Assembly (NCBI RefSeq): GCF_900207585.1
Contig: NZ_OAOP01000003.1
Location: forward strand, 248,001-312,000
Origin: Bacillus oleivorans
GTDB taxonomy: Bacteria > Bacillota > Bacilli > Bacillales > JC228
Direction: 5' to 3'
DNA length: 64,000 bases
The notes under the pieces were generated by a model. That model made no database searches. It saw only the letters and a program-made list of their open reading frames with translations, and was not told where the DNA came from. The translations under genes were made by a program, and so were the position numbers. Below, in pieces: positions 24,597 to 33,007 of the stretch. How positions within the stretch are numbered: the first letter of the stretch is position 1; each line of letters opens with the position of its first letter.

Positions 24597-26252
24597 ATGT
24601 ATGAGCAATTGAAACAACTTTCTACATACGACCAAATTGAACTTATGACGAAAACGCTCGTGTCGTATCCGAGCTACAGCGGGACAGAAGGAGAAGCTTA
24701 TAAAGCCAATGTCATCAAGGAAATCGTCTATTCCTTTCCTTATTTTACAGAGAATCCTGAACATATATGGGAGCAGCTGATTTTGGATGACTTGTATCAG
24801 AGAAAAAATATATTTGTCTTGCTTCCGTCACCGAATAAGACAAAAGAAACCATTATTCTTCATGCCCATATAGACACTGTTCATACCTATGATTATGGCT
24901 CGATTCAGCCGATTGCCCATCAGCCAGACGCTCTTCTCCGTTATTTTCAGCAGGAGCAGGTTACTGATGAGCTAAAAAGAGACGCTGATTCGGGAGAGTG
25001 GATGTTTGGCAGAGGTGCGCTTGATATGCAAAGCGGAATAGCCGTTCATCTGGCAAATTTGCTTTATTATTCGGAACATATGGATGAATTAGAGGGTAAT
25101 CTTTTATTTATTTTTAACGTCGATGAAGAGGCAGAACATACCGGTATTAAAGCAGCCGTCGGGGAGCTTTACCGTCTGAAAGAAGAAAAGGGGCTACAAT
25201 ATGTGGTGGCAATCAATAATGACTTTATTGCGCCTCTCTATCAAGGGGACCAAACCAAATATTTGTATGTAGGGAATGCAGGAAAAATTCTCCCTTCCTT
25301 TTATATCCAAGGACGCGAATCCCATGTGGGTGAAGCGTTAACAGCGATTGATCCAACTTTGATTTCCTCCGAGCTGGTCAATCGTATTGGCTACCAATTG
25401 AATTTAATTGAAAATCTTGACGGGGAATTGGTGAATCCTCCATCTGTTCTTTTGCAGCGTGACCGGAAGGACTTTTATAATGTCCAAACGCCGCTTGCTG
25501 CGATGCTCTACTTTAACTATTTTATTTATGAGAAGTCTGTCAAGGAAATAATGGCCGAATTAAAAAGAATTACTGAAGAAGCTAGTGCCCAAATTATTTC
25601 CAGACTAAAGTCAACCTATCAAACCTATTGCCAGCAGAAAAACATGCCTGAAAAAGAGGTTGACTGGCAGATCAAGGTTCAAACCTATAACGATTTCATC
25701 GGGGAATTAGAAAGTAAAGGCGTTGACACAGCTGAAATCATTGATTCCTTTTTCTCGCGGAATTTGGAAAGAGATTCACGATTAACGGCTTTTAATTTAA
25801 TCAATGAGCTAGTAGCCCACGATCCTGGAACGACCCCGAGAATTATCTTGTTTTTGGCGGCTCCATATTTGCCTAATCATACGCTGCAGGAAACACAGGA
25901 AAATGGCAAAAGAATCCGAAAAGCCATTGAACAGACAGCAGAGGAAATGGCAGAAAAAACAGGAGAACACTTTGCAATTAAACGCTTCTTTCCATTTTTA
26001 TCAGACGGGAACTTTTTAAGCTTGAAAGGCAGTCAACAGGATATTGACGCAGTAGTTCAAAATTTTCCTGCGCAGGACAAGCTTTTTCCTATGCCATTAG
26101 CTGAGATGGAGAAACTGCAAATTCCTTCTATTAATTTATGTGTTTATGGAAAGGACGGCCATCGCTGGACCGAACGGGTGTACAAGCCATATTCATTTGG
26201 GACGTTACCGTTATTAATCCGGTCTGTGATTGAGCATATTTTTTCAGAGTGA
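24597..26252 (+). CDS. rocB: RocB-like M20 family peptidase/deacylase
   Basis: A 551-residue zinc-peptidase-fold protein close in length and motifs to B. subtilis RocB (566 residues), which is tied to arginine utilisation though its reaction is unproven. The M20 metal motifs are 'LHAHIDTVHTYD', 'GRGALDMQSGIAV' and 'FNVDEEAEHTGIKAA', with the last partner His near 'DGHRWTERV'. It has the large family insert between residues 180 and 420. No other roc gene is nearby. ATG 24597 follows TTGGAGGGGA. The repeat array ends 80 bases upstream, so its promoter lies in or just after the array. Confidence 0.85.
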   Translation: MYEQLKQLSTYDQIELMTKTLVSYPSYSGTEGEAYKANVIKEIVYSFPYFTENPEHIWEQLILDDLYQRKNIFVLLPSPNKTKETIILHAHIDTVHTYDYGSIQPIAHQPDALLRYFQQEQVTDELKRDADSGEWMFGRGALDMQSGIAVHLANLLYYSEHMDELEGNLLFIFNVDEEAEHTGIKAAVGELYRLKEEKGLQYVVAINNDFIAPLYQGDQTKYLYVGNAGKILPSFYIQGRESHVGEALTAIDPTLISSELVNRIGYQLNLIENLDGELVNPPSVLLQRDRKDFYNVQTPLAAMLYFNYFIYEKSVKEIMAELKRITEEASAQIISRLKSTYQTYCQQKNMPEKEVDWQIKVQTYNDFIGELESKGVDTAEIIDSFFSRNLERDSRLTAFNLINELVAHDPGTTPRIILFLAAPYLPNHTLQETQENGKRIRKAIEQTAEEMAEKTGEHFAIKRFFPFLSDGNFLSLKGSQQDIDAVVQNFPAQDKLFPMPLAEMEKLQIPSINLCVYGKDGHRWTERVYKPYSFGTLPLLIRSVIEHIFSE

Positions 26253-26339
26253 ATCATTTGCAGGTTTTGGAAAAGATTAAGTATGATGTACAGGGAGGGG
26301 ACATGAATCTCCTCCTAATTTTATTGAGGGGTGAAGGCA

Positions 26340-27287
26340 ATGAAATTTCGCAAGCTTGGAAGAACCGGCCTAAAGGTGAGTGAAATCAGTTTAGGAAGCT
26401 GGTTAACGTATGGAAGTACTGTCGCTACTGACCAGTCTGAAAAAATCATTGATACCGCCTATGAGACTGGAATTAACTTCTTTGATACCGCTAATGTATA
26501 TGAACGCGGAGAAGCTGAAATAGTAGTAGGGAAGGCTTTAAAGAAGTACCCAAGAGAATCTTATGTTCTTGCGACTAAAGTGTTTTGGCCAATGGGAGAA
26601 GGCGTCAATGATCGGGGGCTATCCCGCAAGCACGTTTATGAACAGGCAAATGCCAGCCTAAAACGGCTGGGCTTAGATTACATAGACATTTATTACTGCC
26701 ACCGCTATGATCCGGAAACTCCAATTGATGAAACCCTTCGTACGATTGATGACTTAGTAAGACAAGGTAAGGTATTGTATGTAGGAGTCAGTGAATGGAC
26801 GGCTTCTCAAATTTCTGAAGCGCTTCGTACATCAGACAAGTATTTACTTGATCGTATTGTTGTTCACCAGCCAGCATATAACATGTTCCACCGCCGCATT
26901 GAAGCAGAAGTGATTCCTTATAGTGAGCAGCAAGGAATTAGTCAAGTTGTGTTTTCTCCTCTGGCTCAAGGACTATTGACTGGAAAGTATAAGCTAGGTC
27001 AGCCGCTCCCTGAAAATAGCCGTGCAACGAATGAGAAAATTAACCGTTCGATGCAAAGTCTGCTAAAAGAAGAAAATTTAGTGAAGGTCGGAAAACTTGA
27101 TGAGGTAGCGAAAGGCTTAAACATCAGCTTATCTCAATTAGCACTGGCTTGGATTCTGCGTCAGCCAAATGTTGCGAGTGCTTTAATCGGGGCGACTAAA
27201 CCAGAACATGTCCTAGAAAACGTGAAAGCCATAGATGTTACGTTGTCTGAAGATGTACTTGAAGAAATAGAACATATTCTGGCATAA
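26340..27287 (+). CDS. Aldo/keto reductase, potassium-channel beta-subunit type
   Basis: A 315-residue NADP(H)-dependent oxidoreductase of the AKR superfamily. Active-site residues are in place: Asp in 'GINFFDTANVYERGEAE', with Tyr of the same block, Lys in 'ATKVFWPMGEGVNDRGLS' and His in 'DIYYCHRYDPETPI'. The NADP region 'SPLAQGLLTGKY' and 'ALIGATKPEHVLENVKA' follow. It resembles YccK/IolS-type and Kv-beta-like proteins; the substrate is not predictable. ATG 26340 is chosen over a GTG at 26331, which sits inside the GAGGGGTG box. Confidence 0.85.
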   Translation: MKFRKLGRTGLKVSEISLGSWLTYGSTVATDQSEKIIDTAYETGINFFDTANVYERGEAEIVVGKALKKYPRESYVLATKVFWPMGEGVNDRGLSRKHVYEQANASLKRLGLDYIDIYYCHRYDPETPIDETLRTIDDLVRQGKVLYVGVSEWTASQISEALRTSDKYLLDRIVVHQPAYNMFHRRIEAEVIPYSEQQGISQVVFSPLAQGLLTGKYKLGQPLPENSRATNEKINRSMQSLLKEENLVKVGKLDEVAKGLNISLSQLALAWILRQPNVASALIGATKPEHVLENVKAIDVTLSEDVLEEIEHILA

Positions 27288-27305
27288 TTTGAAGAATAAC
27301 CAATT

Positions 27306-27337
27306 AAAGATTCTGTCCTCGTGCAGAATCTTTTTTT
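27306..27337 (+). terminator. Terminator after the aldo/keto reductase
   Basis: Stem AAAGATTCTG / CAGAATCTTT with an 8-base loop, then a T7 tract. Confidence 0.9.
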
Positions 27338-27630
27338 ATAAGATACAAATTGAGATATACCGCGGACGAATTGACTGCGGTATTTTTTTGCAGCTCGTTT
27401 TGCGAGAGGAATCAATTAAATAGGAAACCAAAAGGTTTAAAGGGCGGAATCGGACAGGTGAGAGGAATTAACGTCCCTGATCGCCGTTCTAAAGGATGGA
27501 AACAGGCAATTGAGAAGGAGCACAGTCCCTAAAAAGGGTCAAAACCGGGGGTTTTCTCCAAAATAAAATTAATTTCCGATTCGTTTACCCCATATGTGTG
27601 ACATTAATCATTGAATTTTCTGAATTAATG
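27338..27630. other. Intergenic stretch with a second hairpin and an unassigned frame
   Basis: ATACCGC...GCGGTAT at about 27356-27381 is followed by T7 and looks like another terminator, as if a short gene once lay between. After it a plus-strand frame reads 'GLKGGIGQVRGINVPDRRS' and 'KGWKQAIEKEHSP' before a stop at 27530-27532; it has no start with a ribosome binding site and I do not recognise it. It may be a gene remnant. Confidence 0.35.
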
Positions 27631-27660
27631 TTGACAGGAAGAAAAGGTCTATTCTAGAAT
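27631..27660 (+). promoter_or_regulatory. Sigma-A promoter for paaK
   Basis: TTGACA (27631-27636), an 18-base spacer and TAGAAT (27655-27660). Two ATAACG half-sites (about 27665 and 27692), similar to the palindrome before paaA, lie downstream. Confidence 0.7.
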
Positions 27661-27723
27661 TAATATAACGCAAATATAGCAACTCGGTTTTATAACGTCA
27701 CATTTAAATTTTTTTAGAAAAAT

Positions 27724-27738
27724 TTGAAAGCGTTTACT
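27724..27738 (+). promoter_or_regulatory. CcpA cre box before paaK
   Basis: TTGAAAGCGTTTACT fits the cre consensus WTGNAANCGNWNNCW at every fixed position. It lies between the promoter and the start codon, where CcpA bound in glucose would block the polymerase. Confidence 0.8.
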
Positions 27739-27752
27739 GGGAGGGGTAACGA

Positions 27753-29084
27753 ATGATACTTCATGAAGTGGAAAAGTCAGATCGGTCGCATATTGAAGAA
27801 GGTCAGCTGGAGGGATTAAAAAGAACGATCAAAACGGTGTACGAGAATGTACCTTTTTACAAGAAAGCTTTTGATAAGTCTGGAGTAACGCATGAGGACA
27901 TAAAGGATTTAACAGACATAAGAAAACTGCCGTTTACAGTGAAAAAAGATTTACGAGACCACTATCCATTCGGACTATTTGCGGTTAATCGGAAAAATTT
28001 GGTCCGGGTTCATGCTTCATCCGGAACGAGCGGAAAACCAACAGTAGTAGGGTATACAGAAAATGATATCTCGAGTTGGGCTGATTTAATTGCACGCGCA
28101 ATTACGATTGCAGGCGGCAAACCGGGAGATATGCTACATAATGCGTATGGTTATGGTTTATTTACAGGCGGTTTAGGGCTTCATCACGGTGGAGAGCGGC
28201 TAAAAGTGACTGTTGTTCCTGCCTCTGGGGGAAATACGGATCGGCAAATTCAACTCATTGAAGATTTTGAGCCTGAGCTTCTGGCCTGCACACCTTCCTA
28301 TGCGCTGAATATTGCAGAAAGAATGCAAGAATTAGGCAAGGATCCGCGAAAGACATCATTAAAATACGGAATTTTTGGTGCCGAACCATGGTCAGAAGAA
28401 ATGAGGAAGAGGCTGGAAGATCTATTAGGCATTAAAGCGTGCGATATCTATGGACTTAGTGAAATTATGGGCCCAGGTGTCGCGATGGAGTGTCATGAGG
28501 CTCAAGATGGACTGCATATTGCAGATGATCACTTTTTAGTTGAAGTTATCAATCCGGAAACCTTAGAACCAGTAAAAGAAGGAGAGCAAGGGGAGCTGGT
28601 ATTTACAAGCTTAAAGAAAGAAGGGTTCCCGATAATTCGCTACCGAACAGGGGATATTGCTTCGATTACAACTGAAAAATGTAAATGCGGAAGAACGACA
28701 ACAAGAATGTCACGGATCAAGGGCCGGATTGACGATATGATTATTATCCGCGGCGTCAATGTGTTTCCTTCAGAAGTAGAACATCATTTGATTGGTTTTG
28801 CTGAATTAGTTCCTCATTATCAGCTGCACCTTAAAAATGATGGAAAATTGGATCGAGTTTTATTACATGTTGAAGTAAAGGAAAGTCTGTATCAAGAATG
28901 GGATGGAAAGCTTGATTCACCAGGTGCCCTGGAACTGATTGAAAAACTCAAGCACACCATCAAAACCTTTTGTTTAGTGAATATGGATGTCATTCTAACT
29001 GAACCAAAGGGAATTCCAAGATCAGAGGGGAAAGCCGTCAGAGTTGTTGATCACCGCAAGAAAGATAAAGTTTTGCAAAAATAA
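27753..29084 (+). CDS. paaK: Phenylacetate-CoA ligase PaaK
   Basis: A 443-residue adenylate-forming enzyme that activates phenylacetate to phenylacetyl-CoA with ATP. Motifs: 'HASSGTSGKPTVVGYT' (P-loop), 'DIYGLSEIMGPGVAMEC' , 'YRTGDIASI' and 'RIKGRIDDMIIIRGVNVFPSEVE' (split: RIKGRIDDMIII and RGVNVFPSEVE), then the C-terminal lid. Length and motif order match PaaK. It heads the phenylacetate cluster but is separated from paaA by a 96-base gap holding a palindrome, so paaA may also have its own promoter. ATG 27753 follows GGGAGGGG. Confidence 0.95.
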   Translation: MILHEVEKSDRSHIEEGQLEGLKRTIKTVYENVPFYKKAFDKSGVTHEDIKDLTDIRKLPFTVKKDLRDHYPFGLFAVNRKNLVRVHASSGTSGKPTVVGYTENDISSWADLIARAITIAGGKPGDMLHNAYGYGLFTGGLGLHHGGERLKVTVVPASGGNTDRQIQLIEDFEPELLACTPSYALNIAERMQELGKDPRKTSLKYGIFGAEPWSEEMRKRLEDLLGIKACDIYGLSEIMGPGVAMECHEAQDGLHIADDHFLVEVINPETLEPVKEGEQGELVFTSLKKEGFPIIRYRTGDIASITTEKCKCGRTTTRMSRIKGRIDDMIIIRGVNVFPSEVEHHLIGFAELVPHYQLHLKNDGKLDRVLLHVEVKESLYQEWDGKLDSPGALELIEKLKHTIKTFCLVNMDVILTEPKGIPRSEGKAVRVVDHRKKDKVLQK

Positions 29085-29131
29085 AAGCGCTATTATCGCT
29101 TCGCTTGAATATAATATAACAATAAAATATA

Positions 29132-29152
29132 ATAACGTTAAATTAACGTTAT
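29132..29152. promoter_or_regulatory. 21-bp palindromic operator before paaA
   Basis: Half-sites ATAACGTTAA and TTAACGTTAT around a single central A form a perfect inverted repeat. The same site with one changed base lies at 44587-44607 before the thioesterase/phenylalanine dehydrogenase block. PaaX, encoded at 38.7 kb, is one candidate binder; TetR-type PaaR repressors of some Gram-positive and Thermus paa clusters use AACG/CGTT palindromes and are another. Confidence 0.75.
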
Positions 29153-29180
29153 ATAATTATGATGGAAAGGGGCTATAAGC

Positions 29181-30149
29181 ATGACGATTCCTTCATCGTT
29201 CTCTTCCATGACAGAAGAGGAAAAGTATCAGCGTTTTATGGAGCGGATTGAAGCTGGTGAAAAAATAGAAGCAGATGACTGGATGCCAGACGATTATCGA
29301 ATGGCATTGATTAAGTTAATCTCGATGCACGGCATCAGCGAGATTATGGGAGCATTGCCTGAAAAGGAATGGGTTCCTAAAGCGCCAAGTCTTAGAAGAA
29401 AACTGGGGATTATGGCAAAGGTTCAGGATGAAATGGGTCACGGACAATTACTTTTACGTGTGGCCGAAGATTTGATGAATCCTTTAGGCAAAAACCGTGA
29501 AAATATTATGCAGGATCTATTTTCAGGAGATTTAAAGTTTCATAATGTATTCCACATGGAAGCGCGCTCCTGGGGAGATGCCGGGTTAATCGGATGGCTT
29601 GTTGATGGAGCGGCTATTATCTCACAGACGAATATGCTGAATGCAAGTTATGGACCATATGCCCGTGCGCTTCAGCGAATTTGTGCAGAAGAAGTGTTCC
29701 ATGCTGCCCATGGAGAATCTATTATTCTCGCATTAGCTGAGGGTACTGAAGAGCAAAAAGCGATGATTCAGGATGCAATCGACCGCTGGTGGCCAGCCTT
29801 ACTTATGTTTTTTGGCCCAGCCACTGCAGAAACAACAGGTTCATCAAAGCAGGATATTACAATCAAGTATAAAATTCGCAAGAAAACAAATGAAGAGCTA
29901 AGACAGCAATTTTTTGATAAATACATTCCAAGAATGCTCGCTCTTGGGCTCAGACTGCCTGATCCAACGATGTATTATGACAAAGATCAAGAAAAGTGGG
30001 TATATCAGCAGCCTGATTGGAATGAATTCAAGCAAATTATTAAAAATGAAGGACCAAAGTCAAAAACAAGACTCCGACTTAGAGAAATTGCATACGAAAA
30101 TAACAGCTGGGTCCGAGAGGCTCTTAAGCCAGAAAGTGTAGCCATTTAG
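29181..30149 (+). CDS. paaA: 1,2-phenylacetyl-CoA epoxidase, catalytic subunit PaaA
   Basis: A 322-residue ferritin-like di-iron protein, the catalytic alpha subunit of the multicomponent oxygenase that epoxidises the ring of phenylacetyl-CoA. The two iron-binding helix pairs carry E-x-x-H: 'QDEMGHGQLLLRVAEDL' and 'EEVFHAAHGESIILAL'. 'MLGLRLPDPTMYYD'-like C-terminal text (seen as LGLRLPDPTMYYD) is also typical. The gene begins the paaABCD run; ATG 29181 follows AAAGGGG. It needs PaaC as structural partner and PaaB as the bridging subunit. Confidence 0.95.
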   Translation: MTIPSSFSSMTEEEKYQRFMERIEAGEKIEADDWMPDDYRMALIKLISMHGISEIMGALPEKEWVPKAPSLRRKLGIMAKVQDEMGHGQLLLRVAEDLMNPLGKNRENIMQDLFSGDLKFHNVFHMEARSWGDAGLIGWLVDGAAIISQTNMLNASYGPYARALQRICAEEVFHAAHGESIILALAEGTEEQKAMIQDAIDRWWPALLMFFGPATAETTGSSKQDITIKYKIRKKTNEELRQQFFDKYIPRMLALGLRLPDPTMYYDKDQEKWVYQQPDWNEFKQIIKNEGPKSKTRLRLREIAYENNSWVREALKPESVAI

Positions 30150-30160
30150 GAGGGATCAGC

Positions 30161-30541
30161 ATGGCTGACAAGAGTACAGAAGGCTTCTATGAGGTTTTTG
30201 AAGTATTTAGTAAGAGAAATGAAAAAACAGATATGCAATATCAGTTTAGTTTGCTCGCGCCTAACCATGAAATGGCGCTGGCAATGGCGCAGGAGAATTT
30301 TATGCGGCGGGAGCCTGTTATAGATATTTGGGTGATAAAGCGTTCAGATATTAGAAAAATGACAGAAGAAGAAAAAGAAACATTAAAGCGAATCGATAAT
30401 AAGGATTACCGCCTGACGAAAGGCTACGGCTATTTAAAAAAGAAATGGCGTGAATACGAGCAAGGTGTATTAGATGAGAACGAAATACTGTCATGGGGTG
30501 AGGATAAAGATGCAACTGATCGAAAACGGACAACAAGCTAA
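30161..30541 (+). CDS. paaB: 1,2-phenylacetyl-CoA epoxidase subunit PaaB
   Basis: A 126-residue small subunit, slightly longer than the E. coli protein (95 residues). The conserved parts are 'YEVFEVFSKRNE', 'HVGSLLAPNHEMALAMAQENF'-like text (here QFSLLAPNHEMALAMAQENF) and 'REPVIDIWVIKRSDI'. PaaB links epoxidase heterodimers and is needed for activity. It starts 12 bases after paaA with an AGGAGGGATCAGC ribosome site and overlaps the start of paaC by 32 bases, showing tight coupling. Confidence 0.92.
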   Translation: MADKSTEGFYEVFEVFSKRNEKTDMQYQFSLLAPNHEMALAMAQENFMRREPVIDIWVIKRSDIRKMTEEEKETLKRIDNKDYRLTKGYGYLKKKWREYEQGVLDENEILSWGEDKDATDRKRTTS

Positions 30542-31334
30542 AGAAAATCAGGCCTATTATAAAGCCCTGGCTGAACTTTTATATCAGCTGGCAGATGATG
30601 ATTTTCTTTTGGCGCATAGAGGGTCTGAATGGTTAGGGCTGGCCCCTCATATTGAGGAAGATGTTGCTTTCTCCTCTATCAGTCAGGATACGATGGGCCA
30701 TGCAGCCATGTACTACCAGCTCCTTGAAGAGCTTGGTGAAGGAGATGCGGATTACTTAGCTCATGGCAGAAAAGCTTCAGAAAGAAAAAACGCCATTCTT
30801 TTAGAATTAAAAAACGGTACAGGAACCTATTTAGAGGAACCAAGGTACGACTGGGCTTTTACCGTTGTTCGAAACTATTTTTACGATACGTATAAAAAGA
30901 TAAAACTAGATTCCCTGAAAAGTTCAAGTTACGTACCGCTTCGAAATGCAGCTGTTAAAATCAGCATGGAGCAATATTATCACATTATGCACTGGTCTAC
31001 CTGGTTTAAACAGCTTACGCTTGCCAAGGGGGAAGCGCGAGAAAGGATGAAGCAAGCAATCGGCCGCGTGTGGGACGAATTTCAAGGAGTTCTCACATTG
31101 GGTGTTCAAGCTGATGAGATGGCACATTTTCATCTGATTGATCGTGAAGAAAAGCTTACAGCAGCTTGGATATCTTATATAATACCGATTTTTTCAGAAG
31201 TTAAGATTGATTTTCCGGGTTCATGTGGAATGAAGCTGGGAAATGGGCGCGAAGGAATCCATACAAAAGATTTAGAGGAAGCGATTGATACTCTTAGTGT
31301 CGTTTATGCCTCTGATACGAACGCTGTTTGGTAG
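30510..31334 (+). CDS. paaC: 1,2-phenylacetyl-CoA epoxidase structural subunit PaaC
   Basis: A 274-residue ferritin-like protein that forms the stable AC heterodimer with PaaA. It keeps the fold motifs 'LLAHRGSEWLGLAPHIEEDVAF' (split: LLAHRGSEWLG, LAPHIEEDVAF), 'SISQDTMGHAAMYYQLLEEL' and 'VQADEMAHFHLI'. The first E-x-x-H is changed to T-x-x-H, as expected for the non-catalytic PaaC. Its ATG at 30510 lies inside the end of paaB and is preceded by GGGGTGAGG; twelve extra upstream codons in frame have no likeness to the family. Confidence 0.92.
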   Translation: MQLIENGQQAKENQAYYKALAELLYQLADDDFLLAHRGSEWLGLAPHIEEDVAFSSISQDTMGHAAMYYQLLEELGEGDADYLAHGRKASERKNAILLELKNGTGTYLEEPRYDWAFTVVRNYFYDTYKKIKLDSLKSSSYVPLRNAAVKISMEQYYHIMHWSTWFKQLTLAKGEARERMKQAIGRVWDEFQGVLTLGVQADEMAHFHLIDREEKLTAAWISYIIPIFSEVKIDFPGSCGMKLGNGREGIHTKDLEEAIDTLSVVYASDTNAVW

Positions 31335-31375
31335 ACCGCTTAGGAAGAGTCAAAATAAAAGAAAGCAGTGATGGT

Positions 31376-31873
31376 ATGAAACTCCAATCAGAGCTTCATA
31401 AAAAAGTTTTAGAGGTTCTTCATAATGTAAAGGATCCTGAAATAGATTCTGTTAGTGTAATAGATTTGGGGATGATTGAACGGGTCGAGGTGGAGAACGA
31501 CAAGGTGCTGATAGAGGCACTGCCAACATTTGTTGGATGTCCTGCACTGGATATTATTCGAAATAATATAACAAAGGCGATCTATCAGATTCCACAGATT
31601 GAACATGTTGAAGTACGCTTCATTTATGATCCTCCTTGGACATCCGATCGTGTCACAGAACTGGGGAGGGAGCGCTTAAAAGAATTTGGAATTGCTCCTC
31701 CTCCCAAATACTTAGAAAAGGATGGAATCTGGAAAGTGGATTGCCCTTATTGCGGGTCATCTTATACCACAATGGAAAACCTCTTTGGTCCAACCGCATG
31801 CAGAAGTATTTTATACTGCAAAGCATGCAAAAACCCGTTCGAAGCTATGAAACCAGTATCTACAATGATGTAG
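31376..31873 (+). CDS. paaD: PaaD, iron-sulfur/metal-handling protein of the epoxidase
   Basis: A 165-residue protein with an MIP18/SufT-type domain (residues 5-95: 'VKDPEIDSVSVIDLGMIERV', 'PTFVGCPALDIIRNNI') and a C-terminal zinc-ribbon-like part with CPYCGS and CKAC. PaaD is needed for epoxidase function in vivo, probably in metal-cluster delivery. ATG 31376 gives the family N-terminus, though the ribosome site is weak; the frame is open 16 codons further up. In E. coli the next gene is paaE, but here it is not. Confidence 0.9.
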   Translation: MKLQSELHKKVLEVLHNVKDPEIDSVSVIDLGMIERVEVENDKVLIEALPTFVGCPALDIIRNNITKAIYQIPQIEHVEVRFIYDPPWTSDRVTELGRERLKEFGIAPPPKYLEKDGIWKVDCPYCGSSYTTMENLFGPTACRSILYCKACKNPFEAMKPVSTMM

Positions 31874-31944
31874 CGCCTACAAGCGAACTTACAGAGTCCC
31901 CGAACAATTCAATAATAATTATGAAAAAGAGAGGAAGTTGAAAC

Positions 31945-32238
31945 ATGTACAAAGTAATCGTATTGTACAAAAAGCCAGAAAACCCGGCAGAATTTGATGA
32001 GTATTACTTTAACACACATATTCCGATTACTAAGAAAATCCCTGGTCTGCAAAACATTAAAGTCACGAAGCTTAAAGGCGAGCATGAGTATCACTTAATG
32101 TGTGAAATGTATTATGAAAATAAAGAAGCATTTAAAGCAGCTTCACAAACAGAAGAGTCAAAAGCATCATTGAAAGATGCCAGTAAGTTTGCCGGACATT
32201 TAGCAACCTTTATGTTCGGGGAAGAAGAAAATGTCTGA
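31945..32238 (+). CDS. EthD-domain small protein in the paa cluster
   Basis: A 97-residue protein of the EthD/dimeric alpha-beta barrel kind: 'YKVIVLYKKPENPAEFDEYY', 'HIPITKKIPGLQNIKVTKL', a central 'YHLMCEMYYENKEAFKAA' and 'KDASKFAGHLATFMFGEEEN'. EthD-type proteins accompany oxidative degradation genes, but their job is unclear. It occupies the place of the missing reductase gene paaE; it has no flavin or iron-sulfur motif and cannot replace it. ATG 31945 follows AAGAGAGGAAG. Its stop overlaps the start of the next gene by 8 bases. Confidence 0.8.
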   Translation: MYKVIVLYKKPENPAEFDEYYFNTHIPITKKIPGLQNIKVTKLKGEHEYHLMCEMYYENKEAFKAASQTEESKASLKDASKFAGHLATFMFGEEENV

Positions 32239-33007
32239 CTATCAATATATTGAAGTTTCCGTTGAAGACGGTATTGGTCATGTCTCCTTAAATCGGCCTA
32301 AAGTATTAAATGCACTAAACCGTACGATGATTCGTGAAATAGTAACCGTATTTGACGATTTCGATCAGCGGGAGGATGTAAAAGTCATCGTTTTAACCGG
32401 AAAAGGCAGGGCCTTTGCGGCTGGTGCGGATATTGACGAAATGGCCGATGATGATGCCATTCGAATGGAGCTTTTGAACCAATTTAAAGATTGGGACAGA
32501 ATGAATATGATTAAAAAACCGATAATCGGGGCAGTTCAAGGCTTTGCTTTAGGCGGCGGGTTCGAGCTGGCATTGAGCTGCGATCTGCTATTTGCTGCAG
32601 AGGATGCAAAGTTTGGATTTCCCGAAATCAACATTGGCGTTATGCCGGGGGCAGGAGGAACCCAGCGCTTAACACGGTTAATGGGAAAGACAAAAGCATT
32701 AGAGTGGCTTTGGTCAGGAGAAATGATGCCGGGGAAGGAAGCTCTCCAATATGGGGTTGTCAATCGCCTGATTGCACCCGAGCTCTTAAATGAGCAAACA
32801 TTTCAGTTTGCTAGAAATGTAGCCTCCAAACCAGCATTATCTGTTCGCCTCATTAAAGAAGCCGTTGAGAAGGCAGAAGATTATACATTAGCAGAAGGAA
32901 TGCAGTTTGAAAGAAAGAACTTCTATCTGTTATTTGCTTCAGAGGATCAAAAGGAAGGAATGAAAGCCTTTCAGGAAAAAAGAAAGCCATCCTTTAAAGG
33001 AAGATAG
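32231..33007 (+). CDS. paaF: Enoyl-CoA hydratase, PaaF-like
   Basis: A 258-residue crotonase. The oxyanion-hole segments are 'GRAFAAGADIDEM' and 'GFALGGGFELALSCDLLFA'; the catalytic Glu pair of true hydratases is present in 'DLLFAAEDAKFGFPEINIGV' and 'MPGAGGTQRLTRLMG'. It most likely hydrates 2,3-dehydroadipyl-CoA late in phenylacetate breakdown, as PaaF does. Three crotonase genes occur in this cluster and their exact jobs are assigned by analogy only. Confidence 0.85.
   Translation: MSDYQYIEVSVEDGIGHVSLNRPKVLNALNRTMIREIVTVFDDFDQREDVKVIVLTGKGRAFAAGADIDEMADDDAIRMELLNQFKDWDRMNMIKKPIIGAVQGFALGGGFELALSCDLLFAAEDAKFGFPEINIGVMPGAGGTQRLTRLMGKTKALEWLWSGEMMPGKEALQYGVVNRLIAPELLNEQTFQFARNVASKPALSVRLIKEAVEKAEDYTLAEGMQFERKNFYLLFASEDQKEGMKAFQEKRKPSFKGR

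Noticed and set aside
24136-24764. Long minus-strand frames with repeated Phe-Arg-Thr and Ser-Glu-Leu units
   Set aside because: They follow directly from the 21-base (7-codon) DNA repeat, have no ribosome binding site, overlap each other in different frames, and run into the start of rocB.
27350-27532. A 60-codon plus-strand frame after the aldo/keto reductase
   Set aside because: It begins inside a hairpin with T-run and lacks a ribosome binding site. The second half looks protein-like, so it is noted in the gap entry as a possible remnant only.
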